64,000 bases of DNA from Novacetimonas pomaceti (GCF_003207955.1 NZ_NOXG01000008.1:1-64000), one strand, 5' to 3'. Shown: positions 26,659 through 36,990, counted from the first letter of the stretch. The notes: generated from the sequence alone by a model not told the origin. Numbers and translations are program-made.

Positions 26659-27981
26659 TTACATCTGGCTGAGCGTGGCGTTGAGGCGCTGCATAAGTTC
26701 AGGCAGCTGCATGTCCTTGAGTTCGTTAAGCGGCACGGCGTTCTTGTTGTCCGATTTCAGGTTGAAGGCCGGAAGATTGTCCGTGTCCAGCAGGGCCGCC
26801 AGATGTGCCTGCTTATCCGACAGGCCGGCCCGACGGGCCTGGTTTTCCTTGATGGCAATCATTCCGTCCTTTTGGGTATCGGACCCATCCACGGGAAGCG
26901 GCGTATTGGGCAGTTCCTTTTCCCGCCTGGTCTGGGGCGTCGTGTCGATCGTTATGTCCTCGTTCTGCACACCGATCCGCGACAGGCTCTGCAGGATGTT
27001 GAAGACGAGGAAACCGTTGATGCCCCGTTTGTTCTGCGACAGCAGAGCAAACAGCGAAGGGTCGAGCAGGACTGACGAGAACTGGGAAAGTTCGACATGG
27101 CCTTTCCAGCTTGCGTAATCATCCAGCGTGGCGCTGGTCCGGATATCCATCAACGACTTGGCATCCTGCAGCTTGTAGGCCAGTTCAAACGAACCGCGCA
27201 GGTTGTTGTATCCGTCGCGCGCCGTCGCGTGGACAAGCTTGTTCAGGATATCGGGCATCATCATGCCCGATCCGCTGTTGAGAAGTTTCTGGACAGGGAT
27301 ATCCATTCCCGAAGCCGAGATATCCAGATGGTGCGGAACCGGATGCGCCGTATCGATATTGGAAATACCAAGGCTGGAAATCGTGATGTCGGCATTCGGC
27401 GTCACGTGCCATTTCACACCGGACAGCCACACGGTGCCAAAGGGAGACGCGCTGACCCCATCATATTGCACCACGTCCAGAAGATGGGCGGACAGCAGGG
27501 CGTCATGGACGGATTTCGTCGCCTTTTCCGTCGCCAGATGATGCATCACGCCCCATCCGGCCAGCAGCAGGCAGCCCATGCCCCCTGCCCCGGCCATCAG
27601 CCACCGGCGGTATTTCTGCACGAAGGAACGGCGGTTTTCCGCATTGCCCAGTTCATGGGCCGCCTTGTTCATGTATTCGGTGGCGGAACGCTGGGCCGCG
27701 CGGACCTTGGGCGCCTGCGATGCGACGAAGCTGGAGGTGCGGGCGGAAAATTCCTTCAGCCCCTTGCCCAGCTGCTCCAGCGTTTCATCCGCCTTCAGCG
27801 TGGCGCCCATGTCACCGCCAGCGGCGGTCTGGGCGATCCCGCCTGCCGCCAGCAGGGTCCCAGAGGGAATCAGGGGGCTGATTGGCGGCAGCAGTTCGCC
27901 AAGTGGCGGCAGCAACATGGAGGAATCAAGCGCAGCAGCGCCTGGCGGAGGAGGTGTGCCGGGGGTCAGCATGGCCGTCAT
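26659..27981 (-). CDS. Membrane-anchored protein of unknown function, 440 aa
   Basis: No family recognised with confidence. The first 50 residues are Pro/Leu/Gly-rich. A helical stretch follows (about 60-125, KADETLEQLGKGLKEF onward), then one clear transmembrane helix (about 130-148, LMAGAGGMGCLLLAGWGVM). The remaining 290 residues are probably periplasmic and begin VVQYDGVSASPFGTVWLSGV, the kind of strand pattern seen in AsmA/DUF945-like proteins, which is only a suggestion. The start has a well-spaced AAGGG. It is the last of four same-strand genes (from 30913 downward), 24 bases after a DUF4282-like gene, so it likely works with them at the envelope. Confidence 0.55.
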   Translation of the reverse strand: MTAMLTPGTPPPPGAAALDSSMLLPPLGELLPPISPLIPSGTLLAAGGIAQTAAGGDMGATLKADETLEQLGKGLKEFSARTSSFVASQAPKVRAAQRSATEYMNKAAHELGNAENRRSFVQKYRRWLMAGAGGMGCLLLAGWGVMHHLATEKATKSVHDALLSAHLLDVVQYDGVSASPFGTVWLSGVKWHVTPNADITISSLGISNIDTAHPVPHHLDISASGMDIPVQKLLNSGSGMMMPDILNKLVHATARDGYNNLRGSFELAYKLQDAKSLMDIRTSATLDDYASWKGHVELSQFSSVLLDPSLFALLSQNKRGINGFLVFNILQSLSRIGVQNEDITIDTTPQTRREKELPNTPLPVDGSDTQKDGMIAIKENQARRAGLSDKQAHLAALLDTDNLPAFNLKSDNKNAVPLNELKDMQLPELMQRLNATLSQM

Positions 27982-28005
27982 CGTCCCTTTGTCTGCTCTG
28001 CCGGA

Positions 28006-28332
28006 TCAGGCGACGCGCTTTTGCGCGTTTTCGCGCTGCCATGCCAGTTCGTCACGGATCATGAACACCACCAGCACGGTTTCACAGGCGATGCGCGTCA
28101 GGATGATGCTCAGGACGGTGATGATAAGGGCGGCTATCCCCCCGATGAACAGACCGGCAAGGGCGGCCAGCGTCGTGGACTGTCCCAGCATTTCCGCTGA
28201 ATTGATGAAAAGCCCAAGTATTCCGACGAACGTGCCCAGTCCGGACAGAACACAGCTCACGACGCCGATATAATAGAATATCTTCATGAACTGGGGCGTA
28301 ATAAGCGTATTGAAGGACAGGAGGCTCTTCAT
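28006..28332 (-). CDS. DUF4282-like small membrane protein
   Basis: A 108-residue protein with two long hydrophobic segments (about 15-45 and 60-90). The end of the second helix and beyond, TRIACETVLVVFMIRDELAW, matches the R-x-x-x-E-x-x-x-V-x-F pattern at the C-terminus of DUF4282 proteins, and it starts with the typical ITPQFMKIFYYIG. The function of DUF4282 is unknown. It lies between two unknown envelope genes on the same strand (72 bases from the upstream gene, 24 from the downstream one). Confidence 0.65.
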   Translation of the reverse strand: MKSLLSFNTLITPQFMKIFYYIGVVSCVLSGLGTFVGILGLFINSAEMLGQSTTLAALAGLFIGGIAALIITVLSIILTRIACETVLVVFMIRDELAWQRENAQKRVA

Positions 28333-28404
28333 TGCATTTGGTCCTTGTCAGGAAAAAAACATAACGGTTGGTGTCAGAAGCAAAAGGGGCCGGATTCAGG
28401 AAAA

Positions 28405-30090
28405 TCAGGGTGCCGGAGCACCCGTCGCCGCCTGTGTGGCATTGGCGATCTTGCGGTTTTCGATTTCCGTGGGGTCGGTTGCGTCGGCGCACTGCGCCTG
28501 CTTGCAGGCATACGCACGCACGACCGTCATCTGCGCGTCGGGGAAATCACCCGTCGTGGGGGTCGAAAGGGTACCGCGCACCAGATACCAGCCGGCATCC
28601 CCGAACGTGGCTTTTTCATCAGCCATTGTCAGGTCAAGGTGACCGGGCCAGGTGGTGGCGACGTCCTTGTGGCCGGAACCGTCTGTCTGGACCAGGAAAC
28701 TGGCCTCCACCGGGCTGCCATTGTTCTGCATCGATGCGAAACGGGTATCGCGGATATTGTTAAGCGAACGGAACAGCTCGACCGGTTTGTCATCGTTGAT
28801 CCAGTTCGCCATGCGTACTGGCGGCGGGGCGTTGGACAGCTGCTGGATTTCGCTGTCCCGACGGGCCATGAGCTGTTTCTGCCGCTTTTCGGCAGCGACC
28901 TTTGCCGCCTGCGCGCGCTGTGCCGCGATCTGTTCCGGACCCGCCTGGTAAATCGGCGTTTCCATATGGCTGTTTCCATAGACGGCATATCCGCGAAGCG
29001 TGGCGGAATATGCCGTCTGTCCACCATTGCCGCTGGCGCTCTTGGGATTGACTTCGAAAGTCATCAGGACCCAGATGCGGCGGTTCATCCAGCCAAAGTT
29101 TTCGCGTTTGCGTTCGAAATTACGTGCATCCTCAGGCGACATTGCAAAACCGGTGATGCTCTGCATGTCCGGTACATGCAGCGGAACGCGCGAGGGAATG
29201 CCATCGCCCGCGCAGGATCCTGACAGGTTGAGCGTATCCCCATGGATTTCGATGGGAAACGTGCCTGTCTGGAAATCGTAATGTCCGAATTCGGTCTCGA
29301 TGCTTGCGTAAATGAGGTTCGGCCCGATCACGCTGCTCTGGGCCTGCATGTCCTGGCCGGCTTTTTCCAGGATTTCATGCTGGCGGAAATCGTCGCTGCC
29401 GGCACGGAACCATTCGGATTGCATATGGCCCTGCGCCCAGCAGCGCTGGACGTCGGGATTGGCAAGGAACGAGGGGTCATTTTTGCCGGCGAACAGCAGA
29501 TAGCCCCAGTAATTCTGGTCACCCACGGGCGGTATCGTGATTGATGGCGCGGCTGGCGCGGGCGCAGGTTCTGGCGGTGTCGCGGCAGGTGTTGGCTGTG
29601 CCGGCGTGGCGTCCGCGCCCTGTGGCGTGCTGCCGTCAGGCGACAGCGCCCATGGCGGGGGCGGCTCGGCGGAAGATGATGCCGGGGATGTGGATGCGGG
29701 AGGCGTCACGGCCGCGAAAGTCCAGCCGGAGCTGCGTTCCGCGTGAAAATGGCCGGTAATGTTTCCATCTTCGGACACGTTGGCGTCCGCGCGTTCCGCT
29801 GTCGGGCAGGTCTGTTCAAATTCCCGGCGCATCTTGTCCAGAAGCTCGACCTGTGCCGCGGGATTGCCCCTGTCCGCGCTTTCGCTTGTCAGGACCATCC
29901 TGAGGTGCAGGCTGGGCTGGCACCAGTTGGCGCCACCTGCGGCATAGACCTCGATATGGCGGGCGCTGGAACGTGCGATCAGGGCTTCGTCATCGGCCCG
30001 TGCCGCCATGGGGATCAACGCCATCGCCAGCGCCACCCCGGCCACAAGGCGCTGGCGCGCGCCGGGGGTATGCAGGACCGACCGGATCAT
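28405..30090 (-). CDS. Secreted protein of unknown function, 561 aa
   Basis: The start is set at ATG 30090 because GAGGAG lies eight bases upstream and the product opens with a signal peptide (LVAGVALAMALIPMAARA, cleavage near residue 32). A GTG at 30105 is the upstream alternative. Mature regions: a domain with conserved-looking cysteines (about 35-120), a Pro/Ala/Ser-rich linker (about 130-185, TPAATPPEPAPAPAAP), then a larger domain with NYWGYLLFAGKND and SEWFR. A Lys/Gln/Ala-rich helix (about 400-430) leads to the C-terminal part. I do not recognise the family. It begins 17 bases after the SH3 lipoprotein stop codon, so both are in one transcript. Confidence 0.6.
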   Translation of the reverse strand: MIRSVLHTPGARQRLVAGVALAMALIPMAARADDEALIARSSARHIEVYAAGGANWCQPSLHLRMVLTSESADRGNPAAQVELLDKMRREFEQTCPTAERADANVSEDGNITGHFHAERSSGWTFAAVTPPASTSPASSSAEPPPPWALSPDGSTPQGADATPAQPTPAATPPEPAPAPAAPSITIPPVGDQNYWGYLLFAGKNDPSFLANPDVQRCWAQGHMQSEWFRAGSDDFRQHEILEKAGQDMQAQSSVIGPNLIYASIETEFGHYDFQTGTFPIEIHGDTLNLSGSCAGDGIPSRVPLHVPDMQSITGFAMSPEDARNFERKRENFGWMNRRIWVLMTFEVNPKSASGNGGQTAYSATLRGYAVYGNSHMETPIYQAGPEQIAAQRAQAAKVAAEKRQKQLMARRDSEIQQLSNAPPPVRMANWINDDKPVELFRSLNNIRDTRFASMQNNGSPVEASFLVQTDGSGHKDVATTWPGHLDLTMADEKATFGDAGWYLVRGTLSTPTTGDFPDAQMTVVRAYACKQAQCADATDPTEIENRKIANATQAATGAPAP

Positions 30091-30106
30091 GCGCTTGCTC
30101 CTCACG

Positions 30107-30913
30107 TCAGTTGAGTTCCCACACGCCCTGCGGCGAACGGCATGCCGTTTCGGTCGCGGTGCTGGATTTCCCCTTGTCCGTGGCGACGGTCTTCAGGTCG
30201 CGGCAGGTGACGCTTGCATTGACGGTAGACGACACGGTCTTGCTGGCCGGGGCCGACGGCGCGGCATCAAGGTCAAACGTGCCGCTGCTGGCCGCGTGAC
30301 GGCTGGCTGCGGTCATGGGATGCAGGGCGGATGCCGTGACATATCCGACCGCGCGTCCCTGCTGTGAAACCAGCATCCAGTTCTGCCCTGTCAGCTGGCC
30401 CACAACCATGATGGTGGACTGCGTCGGAAGCGTCATGGCAACCGTGGCTGACGTGGAGGGGGAAAGATAGACGGGGGCCGCCGATGTCACCTGATAACGC
30501 GCGCCAATCGCATGAATGGATCCGGGTGCCGCGACATTGGCGTTACGCACGATGCGGATCGACTTTTCTTCCTGGCGGGTGTTCGACGTCGTGATGGTGG
30601 CGCGCATGGCCGAATGGTCCGACTGCCATGTGACCGTGCGGTTATCGCCCTGCGCCATCAGGAGCTGCTGCTGTTTGCGGGCCAGCGCCTTGCGATCCAT
30701 GTTGTCGAGCATGTTGCCGATGCTCGAACCAAAGGATTCACCGCCAATCAGGCTTGCCAGGCCAGCCACGACGTGATTGCGGGTGGTATGGACACCGGGT
30801 TCCGTTCCGGTCTGGGCAGTATTTCCTGACTGGTCCGTCACACACCCCGAAATCGAAACGGAAATGCAGAGGATGGAAAAAGTTTTTGCGCCAATCCTGT
30901 AAAAGTCACGCAT
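30107..30913 (-). CDS. SH3-domain lipoprotein of the envelope
   Basis: A 268-residue protein with a lipoprotein signal (FSILCISVSISGCVTD; lipobox S-I-S-G-C, cysteine near 24). Residues about 50-65 (VAGLASLIGGESFGSSIGNML) resemble the glycine-zipper helix seen in Rickettsia 17-kDa-antigen-type outer-membrane lipoproteins. A bacterial SH3 domain covers about 150-205 (YQVTSAAPVYLSPS then MVVGQLTGQNWMLVSQQGRAVGYVTASAL), the fold often used to bind peptidoglycan. The C-terminus has two cysteines (SVTCRDLKTV and ETACRSPQGVW) in a short motif repeated in 17-kDa relatives. It is the first gene of a four-gene unit that continues to 26659. Confidence 0.72.
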   Translation of the reverse strand: MRDFYRIGAKTFSILCISVSISGCVTDQSGNTAQTGTEPGVHTTRNHVVAGLASLIGGESFGSSIGNMLDNMDRKALARKQQQLLMAQGDNRTVTWQSDHSAMRATITTSNTRQEEKSIRIVRNANVAAPGSIHAIGARYQVTSAAPVYLSPSTSATVAMTLPTQSTIMVVGQLTGQNWMLVSQQGRAVGYVTASALHPMTAASRHAASSGTFDLDAAPSAPASKTVSSTVNASVTCRDLKTVATDKGKSSTATETACRSPQGVWELN

Positions 30914-31495
30914 TACCGATCTTTTCCTAATGTATTATGCAAGTTGAAATTTCGGACGGGGATAACGTTGCTTCAACGGATCGTCAATCAAAAAAATAGA
31001 CCGGATGTACATCTAACCAGGAAATTTCAGGTTGAATACGTGAAAGATGAAGATATAAAAACGGAAAAATAAATATTATCTTTTTGAATTTTCTTCTCTA
31101 AACGCGATTGACATGCATGATCGGTCAGTATTCCGGATTTTGGGTTCTCCTTGTTCGAAAGGGCATTGTGTTACAGATTTTTGACATGTATTTGGGAATT
31201 TCTGACGGATTTCCAGAATCCTCCGTATAATGTTCCATTAAAGAAATGATTAACGGGCTGCCCGGAAATGTCTGGGGAGAGATCGTGGTCGATATCCTGA
31301 CCGGATAATACGTCGCCATGGTTGCCGGTTGAAACCTGCCCATGGAAAATCGGTGCCGGGAGTATCGGGATGAAAAATCCCGAAATATGATCCAGCATAA
31401 AATGAGGTGGAATATTTACACGATACTTTGGGTGTCGTGCTGGATGCATTGAAAAATACAATACATGATGAAATATTTATTTCATGAATTGTGGA
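30914..31495. other. AT-rich intergenic region
   Basis: This 582-base gap between the L,D-transpeptidase 3' end and the SH3 lipoprotein start is clearly richer in A+T than its neighbours, especially 30950-31130 and 31430-31495. It should hold the promoter of the envelope operon. Two overlapping minus-strand open frames (31125-31343 and 31171-31461) have no ribosome site, signal or recognisable domain, and I do not call them. Confidence 0.45.
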
Positions 31496-32605
<1,110 letters not shown>

Positions 32606-32739
32606 GTCTGTATATTCAATTGTCTATTGATTTTGATGTCCTTGTCATCGGGGCGGAATGGGACATGGCGCAAGGCGGGATCAGGCGCGCGAGCATCCAT
32701 GGCGGCCAAATTACGCCACGGATGCGCGATGGGACCCGA

Positions 32740-34080
32740 TCAGGTGTCCTGGGGCCGATCCGTGGCCTCGAAACGCAGGGGCTCGCCAATGGCCGTGCCC
32801 GGCAGTTCGCCTTCCCACATGACGGTATGGCCCCGGATGATGGTCCCCACCGGCCGTCCCGTCAGCGTGCGCCCGACAAAGGGCGACCACCCGCAGCGCG
32901 AGGCCAGCCAGTCCTGCCTGACTTCCCATCGGGCATTGAGGTCCACGATGGAAAAATCCGCGTCATACCCAACGGCGATACGTCCCTTTCGCACCAGTCC
33001 GAAAAGGCGCTGCGGACCCGCGGATGTCATGTCCACCACGCGACGTAGCGTCAGGCGTCCATGGGCGACATGGTCAAGCATCAGGGGAAGCAGCGTCTGC
33101 ACCCCCGGCATGCCGGACGGGGACGCGGGATAGGCGCGTTCCTTCGCGGTCGTGGTATGGGGGGCATGGTCGGAGCCGATGATGTCGGGAACCCCCTGCC
33201 CCATCCAGAACCACAGCCCGTCGCGGGCGGCACGGTTGCGGATGGGCGGGTTCATCTGCGCCAGCGTGCCCAGTTCGGGATAGGCATCCTCGGCGGCAAG
33301 GGTCAGATGCTGCGGCGTGACCTCGCAACTGGCGATATCCTTGTTCGCGGACAGGAACTCCAGCTCCGCTGGCGTCGTGACATGCAGGACATGGATGCGG
33401 CGTCCCGTCCTGCGCGCCAGCCGCACGATGCGCCGGGTCGCGCGCATTGCCGTTTCCTCGTCCCGCCAGACCGGGTGCGATGACGGATCGCCCTCCACGC
33501 GATGGCCAAGCCGTTCATGGAGGCGTTCCTCATCCTCGGCATGGATCGCCACGCGGCGGGATCCGGAACGCAGCACCCGCTCCAGGATCCGGTCGTCGGA
33601 AACCAGCAGGCTGCCGGTCGAGGATCCCATGAAAATCTTGATGCCCGCCGTACCCGGCAGCTTTTCCAGTTCGCCGCACCGGTCGGCATTGTCGGTCGTG
33701 GCGCCGACATAAAAAGCATGCTCGCACCACATCCGGCCATGCGCCCGCGCCAGCTTGTCCCGGACGGCTTCGGGGGTATCGGTGGGGGGCTGGGTGTTGG
33801 GCATTTCAAAAACGCCGGTCACCCCGCCCAGCACCGCGGCGCGGCTGCCGGATTCAAGGTCTTCGGCATCGCCGGGACCCGGCTCCCTGAAATGGACCTG
33901 CGTGTCGATCACGCCGGGCAGGATGGTCAGGCCGGTGCAGTCAATCGTGCGACGGGCCTCCCCCGTGCCGCCAATGCGGGCAATGCGCCCGTCGCGCACG
34001 TACAGGTCCGTCGCCACGGTCTGGTCAGGCAGGACAACCGTCCCGTTCTTTAGAAGCAGGTCGTAAAATGTGCCAGGCAT
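32740..34080 (-). CDS. pyrC: Dihydroorotase, class I
   Basis: A zinc amidohydrolase closing carbamoyl-aspartate to dihydroorotate in pyrimidine synthesis. The 446 residues start at 34080, preceded by GGAAGAG; an in-frame ATG at 34182 would add an unconserved extension. Metal-binding HFREPG is near residue 62, the likely carbamylated Lys is in GIKIFMGSSTG, with His residues in AIHAEDE and HVLHVT. The GSDHAPHT motif is near 310. Allantoinase and dihydropyrimidinase share the fold, but these motifs are typical of the alphaproteobacterial dihydroorotase. It follows the small membrane ORF and mntH on the same strand, 153 bases away. Confidence 0.88.
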   Translation of the reverse strand: MPGTFYDLLLKNGTVVLPDQTVATDLYVRDGRIARIGGTGEARRTIDCTGLTILPGVIDTQVHFREPGPGDAEDLESGSRAAVLGGVTGVFEMPNTQPPTDTPEAVRDKLARAHGRMWCEHAFYVGATTDNADRCGELEKLPGTAGIKIFMGSSTGSLLVSDDRILERVLRSGSRRVAIHAEDEERLHERLGHRVEGDPSSHPVWRDEETAMRATRRIVRLARRTGRRIHVLHVTTPAELEFLSANKDIASCEVTPQHLTLAAEDAYPELGTLAQMNPPIRNRAARDGLWFWMGQGVPDIIGSDHAPHTTTAKERAYPASPSGMPGVQTLLPLMLDHVAHGRLTLRRVVDMTSAGPQRLFGLVRKGRIAVGYDADFSIVDLNARWEVRQDWLASRCGWSPFVGRTLTGRPVGTIIRGHTVMWEGELPGTAIGEPLRFEATDRPQDT

Positions 34081-34233
34081 CAGCTCTTCCGTCTCGTATG
34101 CGTTTGTGGAGCAGATGCTCAACCGGCTCCGGCGTGGAACGGAAAATAATCGACATGCATGCGAACGTCCAGAAGCAGGCATTTCGTTTCATGTTTCGAT
34201 GCGGCATGAGGCCGCCATGACCTGACGGCGGTC

Positions 34234-34374
34234 CTATTGCGCAACGAAAAGCATGATGACGCACAGGGTGGCCATCACGATGATGAGGAGATGCCCGGAC
34301 CAGTAATCCGGTCCCGCATGCCGACCGCCAAGCGGGACGGCTGTCGGGACGATATCGCGATGCCGCTCTGTCAT
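34234..34374 (-). CDS. Small membrane protein, 46 aa
   Basis: A short open frame with an excellent ribosome site (AAAGGAGGG ending four bases before the ATG at 34374) and a clear C-terminal transmembrane helix (HLLIIVMATLCVIMLFVAQ). The N-terminal 27 residues are polar. It lies 58 bases after the mntH stop on the same strand and is probably cotranscribed with it. I do not recognise a family. Small membrane proteins beside transporters sometimes modulate them (MntS in E. coli is linked to manganese), but no such role is shown here. Confidence 0.55.
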   Translation of the reverse strand: MTERHRDIVPTAVPLGGRHAGPDYWSGHLLIIVMATLCVIMLFVAQ

Positions 34375-34432
34375 GATCCCTCCTTTGCCCGGATGTGAGG
34401 GGCTGTTGCGTCGTCGTATGCGCCTGTGTCTT

Positions 34433-35794
34433 TCATGACTGCCCCGAGAGCGTGTCCCACAGCAGCCTGAAATTGAGAACGAGGATGGTCGTTGCAACGA
34501 TCCATGCGAAAATCTTCATCGGGAAGGAAATGGTGAATTCCCCCATTTTCTCCCGATCGGAAACGAACATGATCAGTGGGATGACCGCGAAAGGCAGTTG
34601 CATCGACAGGACGACCTGACTGAACATCAGCAGTTCCCCCACCCCCCGCGCGCCATACAGCGGTATGACGACAAGGACCGGCAGCACCGCAAGGCCACGC
34701 GTCAGGAGGCGGCGCGCCCAGTGGGGAAGCGTCAGGTGAAGGAAGCCCTCCATGGCGATCTGCCCGGCGAGCGTGCCCGTCACCGTGGAATTGGTGCCCG
34801 CCGCCAGCAGCGCCGTCGCAAACAGGGTCGAGGCGATTCCCACGCCAAGGACGGGGGACAGCAGGCGATAGGCATCGGAAATCTCCGCCACGTCCTGATG
34901 TCCGTGGGCATGGAATGCCGCCGCCGCGACGATCAGGATGGCGGCATTGATGAACAGCGCCAGCACGAGGGCGATCGTGCTGTCCAGCGTTGCCCACCTG
35001 ATGGCGTCGCGGCGTCCGGCGACGGTGTGCTGGAAATCACGGGTCTGCACGATGGACGAATGCAGGTACAGGTTATGCGGCATCACCGTGGCGCCGATGA
35101 TGCCGATGGCGACATACAGCATGGAACTGTTGGTCAGGATCTGCGGAGACGGCATGAAGCCACGCAGGATCGCCGACAGCGATGGAACGGCGGCGACAAG
35201 CTGGACCACGAAGCAGCCCGCGATCACCAGCAGCAGCCCGATGACAAATGCCTCCAGATACCGAAAGCCGCGCCGCATCAGCAAAAGCACGAGAAACGCG
35301 TCGCCGATGGACAGGATCGTTCCCCCGATCAGGGGAATGCCAAACAGCAGTTGCAGCGCGACCGCCGTGCCGATGACCTCCGCCAGGTCGCAGGCGATGA
35401 TCGCGAGTTCGCAGGACAGCCATAATGCAATGCTTGCCATGGGCGGGAAATGGTCCCGGCAGGCCTGTGCCAGATCGCGCCCGGTTACAATTCCCAGCCG
35501 GGCCGCCAGCGCCTGAAGGACGATGGCCATCAGGTTCGACAGCATGATGACCGACAGCAGGCGATAACCGAACAGGCTTCCCCCCTGCAGGTCCGTCGCC
35601 CAGTTTCCCGGGTCCATGTATCCGACGGAGACCATGTATCCCGGCCCCACGAACGCGGCGAAGCGGCGCCACCAGGGGGCCGTGGCCTCGGGGACATGAA
35701 TGCTGCCGTGGACGTCCGGCAGGCTGGGGCTCGTGCTGTTCCGCCGGGCAAAGCGCCAGCCGGGGGGGGAGGGCACGGATGGGCTGTCGGACAT
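34433..35794 (-). CDS. mntH: Nramp-family divalent metal (Mn2+/Fe2+) transporter MntH
   Basis: A proton-coupled importer of manganese and iron in the inner membrane, 453 residues with about 11 helices. The metal site is in helix 1 DPGNWATD (near residue 60) and helix 6 GATVMPHNLYLHSS. The N-terminal cytoplasmic tail of about 40 residues is Ser/Pro-rich. The start at 35794 is chosen because the frame further upstream reads through the probable promoter and operator. A 16-base inverted repeat lies 71 bases upstream, suggesting control by a Fur/Mur- or MntR-like regulator. A 46-residue membrane peptide follows. Confidence 0.93.
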   Translation of the reverse strand: MSDSPSVPSPPGWRFARRNSTSPSLPDVHGSIHVPEATAPWWRRFAAFVGPGYMVSVGYMDPGNWATDLQGGSLFGYRLLSVIMLSNLMAIVLQALAARLGIVTGRDLAQACRDHFPPMASIALWLSCELAIIACDLAEVIGTAVALQLLFGIPLIGGTILSIGDAFLVLLLMRRGFRYLEAFVIGLLLVIAGCFVVQLVAAVPSLSAILRGFMPSPQILTNSSMLYVAIGIIGATVMPHNLYLHSSIVQTRDFQHTVAGRRDAIRWATLDSTIALVLALFINAAILIVAAAAFHAHGHQDVAEISDAYRLLSPVLGVGIASTLFATALLAAGTNSTVTGTLAGQIAMEGFLHLTLPHWARRLLTRGLAVLPVLVVIPLYGARGVGELLMFSQVVLSMQLPFAVIPLIMFVSDREKMGEFTISFPMKIFAWIVATTILVLNFRLLWDTLSGQS

Positions 35795-35864
35795 GGCTCG
35801 GTGCCTCAGGACGCTGGTATGTGCCCATTGAACGCGACGGTCCGGAAATATGCAATATGCTATA

Positions 35865-35880
35865 TGTTGTGGTAACAACA
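35865..35880. promoter_or_regulatory. Inverted repeat upstream of mntH, candidate operator
   Basis: TGTTGT-GGTA-ACAACA is a perfect 6-4-6 inverted repeat. It is flanked by ATATGCAATATGC at 35848-35860, which itself contains a repeated ATATGC. Manganese importers are normally repressed by metal-sensing regulators binding such repeats near the promoter. The regulator identity is inference. Confidence 0.4.
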
Positions 35881-35881
35881 A

Positions 35882-36200
35882 TTTTTCATGGTGCGTGGAT
35901 GATCACGCATGGCTGGAAGGGAAAACCATCGTCGGATGTTGGCTCGGGGTGGCGATGTCCGGCCCCTGCCCGTCTGGCGTCTCTGTCTGGCGCCTCTGAT
36001 GCCGGTGTGATGGGGCGATCCGTGGTCGCGGCGTCGTCAGGACGCGCTGGACCCCGGCCCGGTTCCGTTGCCGGACTGGCATTGATCAGTGCGTGCGCTT
36101 CCTGCGCATCGGCACGGCGCAAACGAATGGAATGAATGGGCGTAATGTCAGGCTGTCGCGTTTACTGTCCCATGGCGCGAACAGGAGCGCAGGGCCGTCT
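35882..36200. other. Intergenic between mntH promoter and aldolase 3' end
   Basis: About 320 bases. A 78-codon open frame on the minus strand (35886-36122) is Ala/Arg/Pro-rich with no ribosome site and is probably spurious. No clear terminator for the aldolase gene is seen. Confidence 0.4.
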
Positions 36201-36956
36201 TCAGTCCTTGTAATCAGGCTGTTCACGGTCCAGCTTGCGGATCAGTGCCTGCCAGATCAGCTGTCCCTGGTCCGTATCATCCTCGAATTGCTGCCGTGCC
36301 CGTAAAATACTGTCCCGGGAGGGGAAATGCAGCGGCATTCCGGTTGATTGCGCCGCGATCTGGATGCGGCATGCCTGTTCAAGATAATACATGCGGTAAA
36401 AACATTCCGCCACGCTGCGCCCGACCGTCAGCAGGCCGTGATTTTGCAGGATCAGCCCGTGATGCTGCCCAAGGTCGCGAACCAGACGTTCGCGTTCGCT
36501 CAGGTTGTCGTCGGCGGCAATCCCTTCATAGGCGTGAAAGCCAATCCGGTCATGAAATTCCATGCTGATCTGGTTGACCGGCAGGATCCTCTGATCCTGT
36601 GCGGCCACCGCCATGCCCGCGACCGTATGGGTGTGCATGACACAGGCCGCGTCGGGACGGGCGCGGTGGATGGCGGAATGGATGACGAAGCCGGCCGGAT
36701 TGATGGGCCATGCCGTAGGTTGCCGGGGATGGCCGTCCGCATCCACCTTCACCAGCGAACTGGCGGTGATTTCCTCGAACAGGAAGCCATAGGGATTGAC
36801 CAGATAGGTATGCTGCGGACCGGGCAGCCGCACCGACAGGTGGGTATAGACAAGATCCGTCATCCCGAAATGGGCAATCAGCCGGTAGGCGGCGGCGAGT
36901 TCCTGCCTCAGCGCCCTCTCCGGCATGGAGGGCACGTCTGGCGTGGTGGTCGACAT
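36201..36956 (-). CDS. Class II aldolase/adducin-family protein
   Basis: A 251-residue zinc-dependent aldolase- or decarboxylase-like enzyme. Zinc-binding and active-site positions appear as TDLVYTHLSVRLPG (residues 33-46), HTHTVAGMAVA (the paired His near 112), and LQNHGLLTVGRSVAECF (His near 174). Members cleave sugar phosphates or other hydroxy-oxo acids; the substrate is not deducible. The start at 36956 gives a normal N-terminus; 36980 is possible. It begins 34 bases after the Tat-aminotransferase stop on the same strand, so they are probably one operon and may act on consecutive intermediates. An ABC importer and an ADI-family hydrolase lie nearby. Confidence 0.8.
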   Translation of the reverse strand: MSTTTPDVPSMPERALRQELAAAYRLIAHFGMTDLVYTHLSVRLPGPQHTYLVNPYGFLFEEITASSLVKVDADGHPRQPTAWPINPAGFVIHSAIHRARPDAACVMHTHTVAGMAVAAQDQRILPVNQISMEFHDRIGFHAYEGIAADDNLSERERLVRDLGQHHGLILQNHGLLTVGRSVAECFYRMYYLEQACRIQIAAQSTGMPLHFPSRDSILRARQQFEDDTDQGQLIWQALIRKLDREQPDYKD

Positions 36957-36990
36957 GGGCCTGTTGCCCCCCGGTTTCATGCGCGTGGGT

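Noticed and set aside
31171..31461. 96-codon minus-strand frame between the L,D-transpeptidase and SH3 lipoprotein genes
   Set aside because: No ribosome site or recognisable feature; overlaps another equally unsupported frame.
35886..36122. 78-codon minus-strand frame upstream of mntH
   Set aside because: Ala/Arg/Pro-rich translation typical of chance frames, with no ribosome site.
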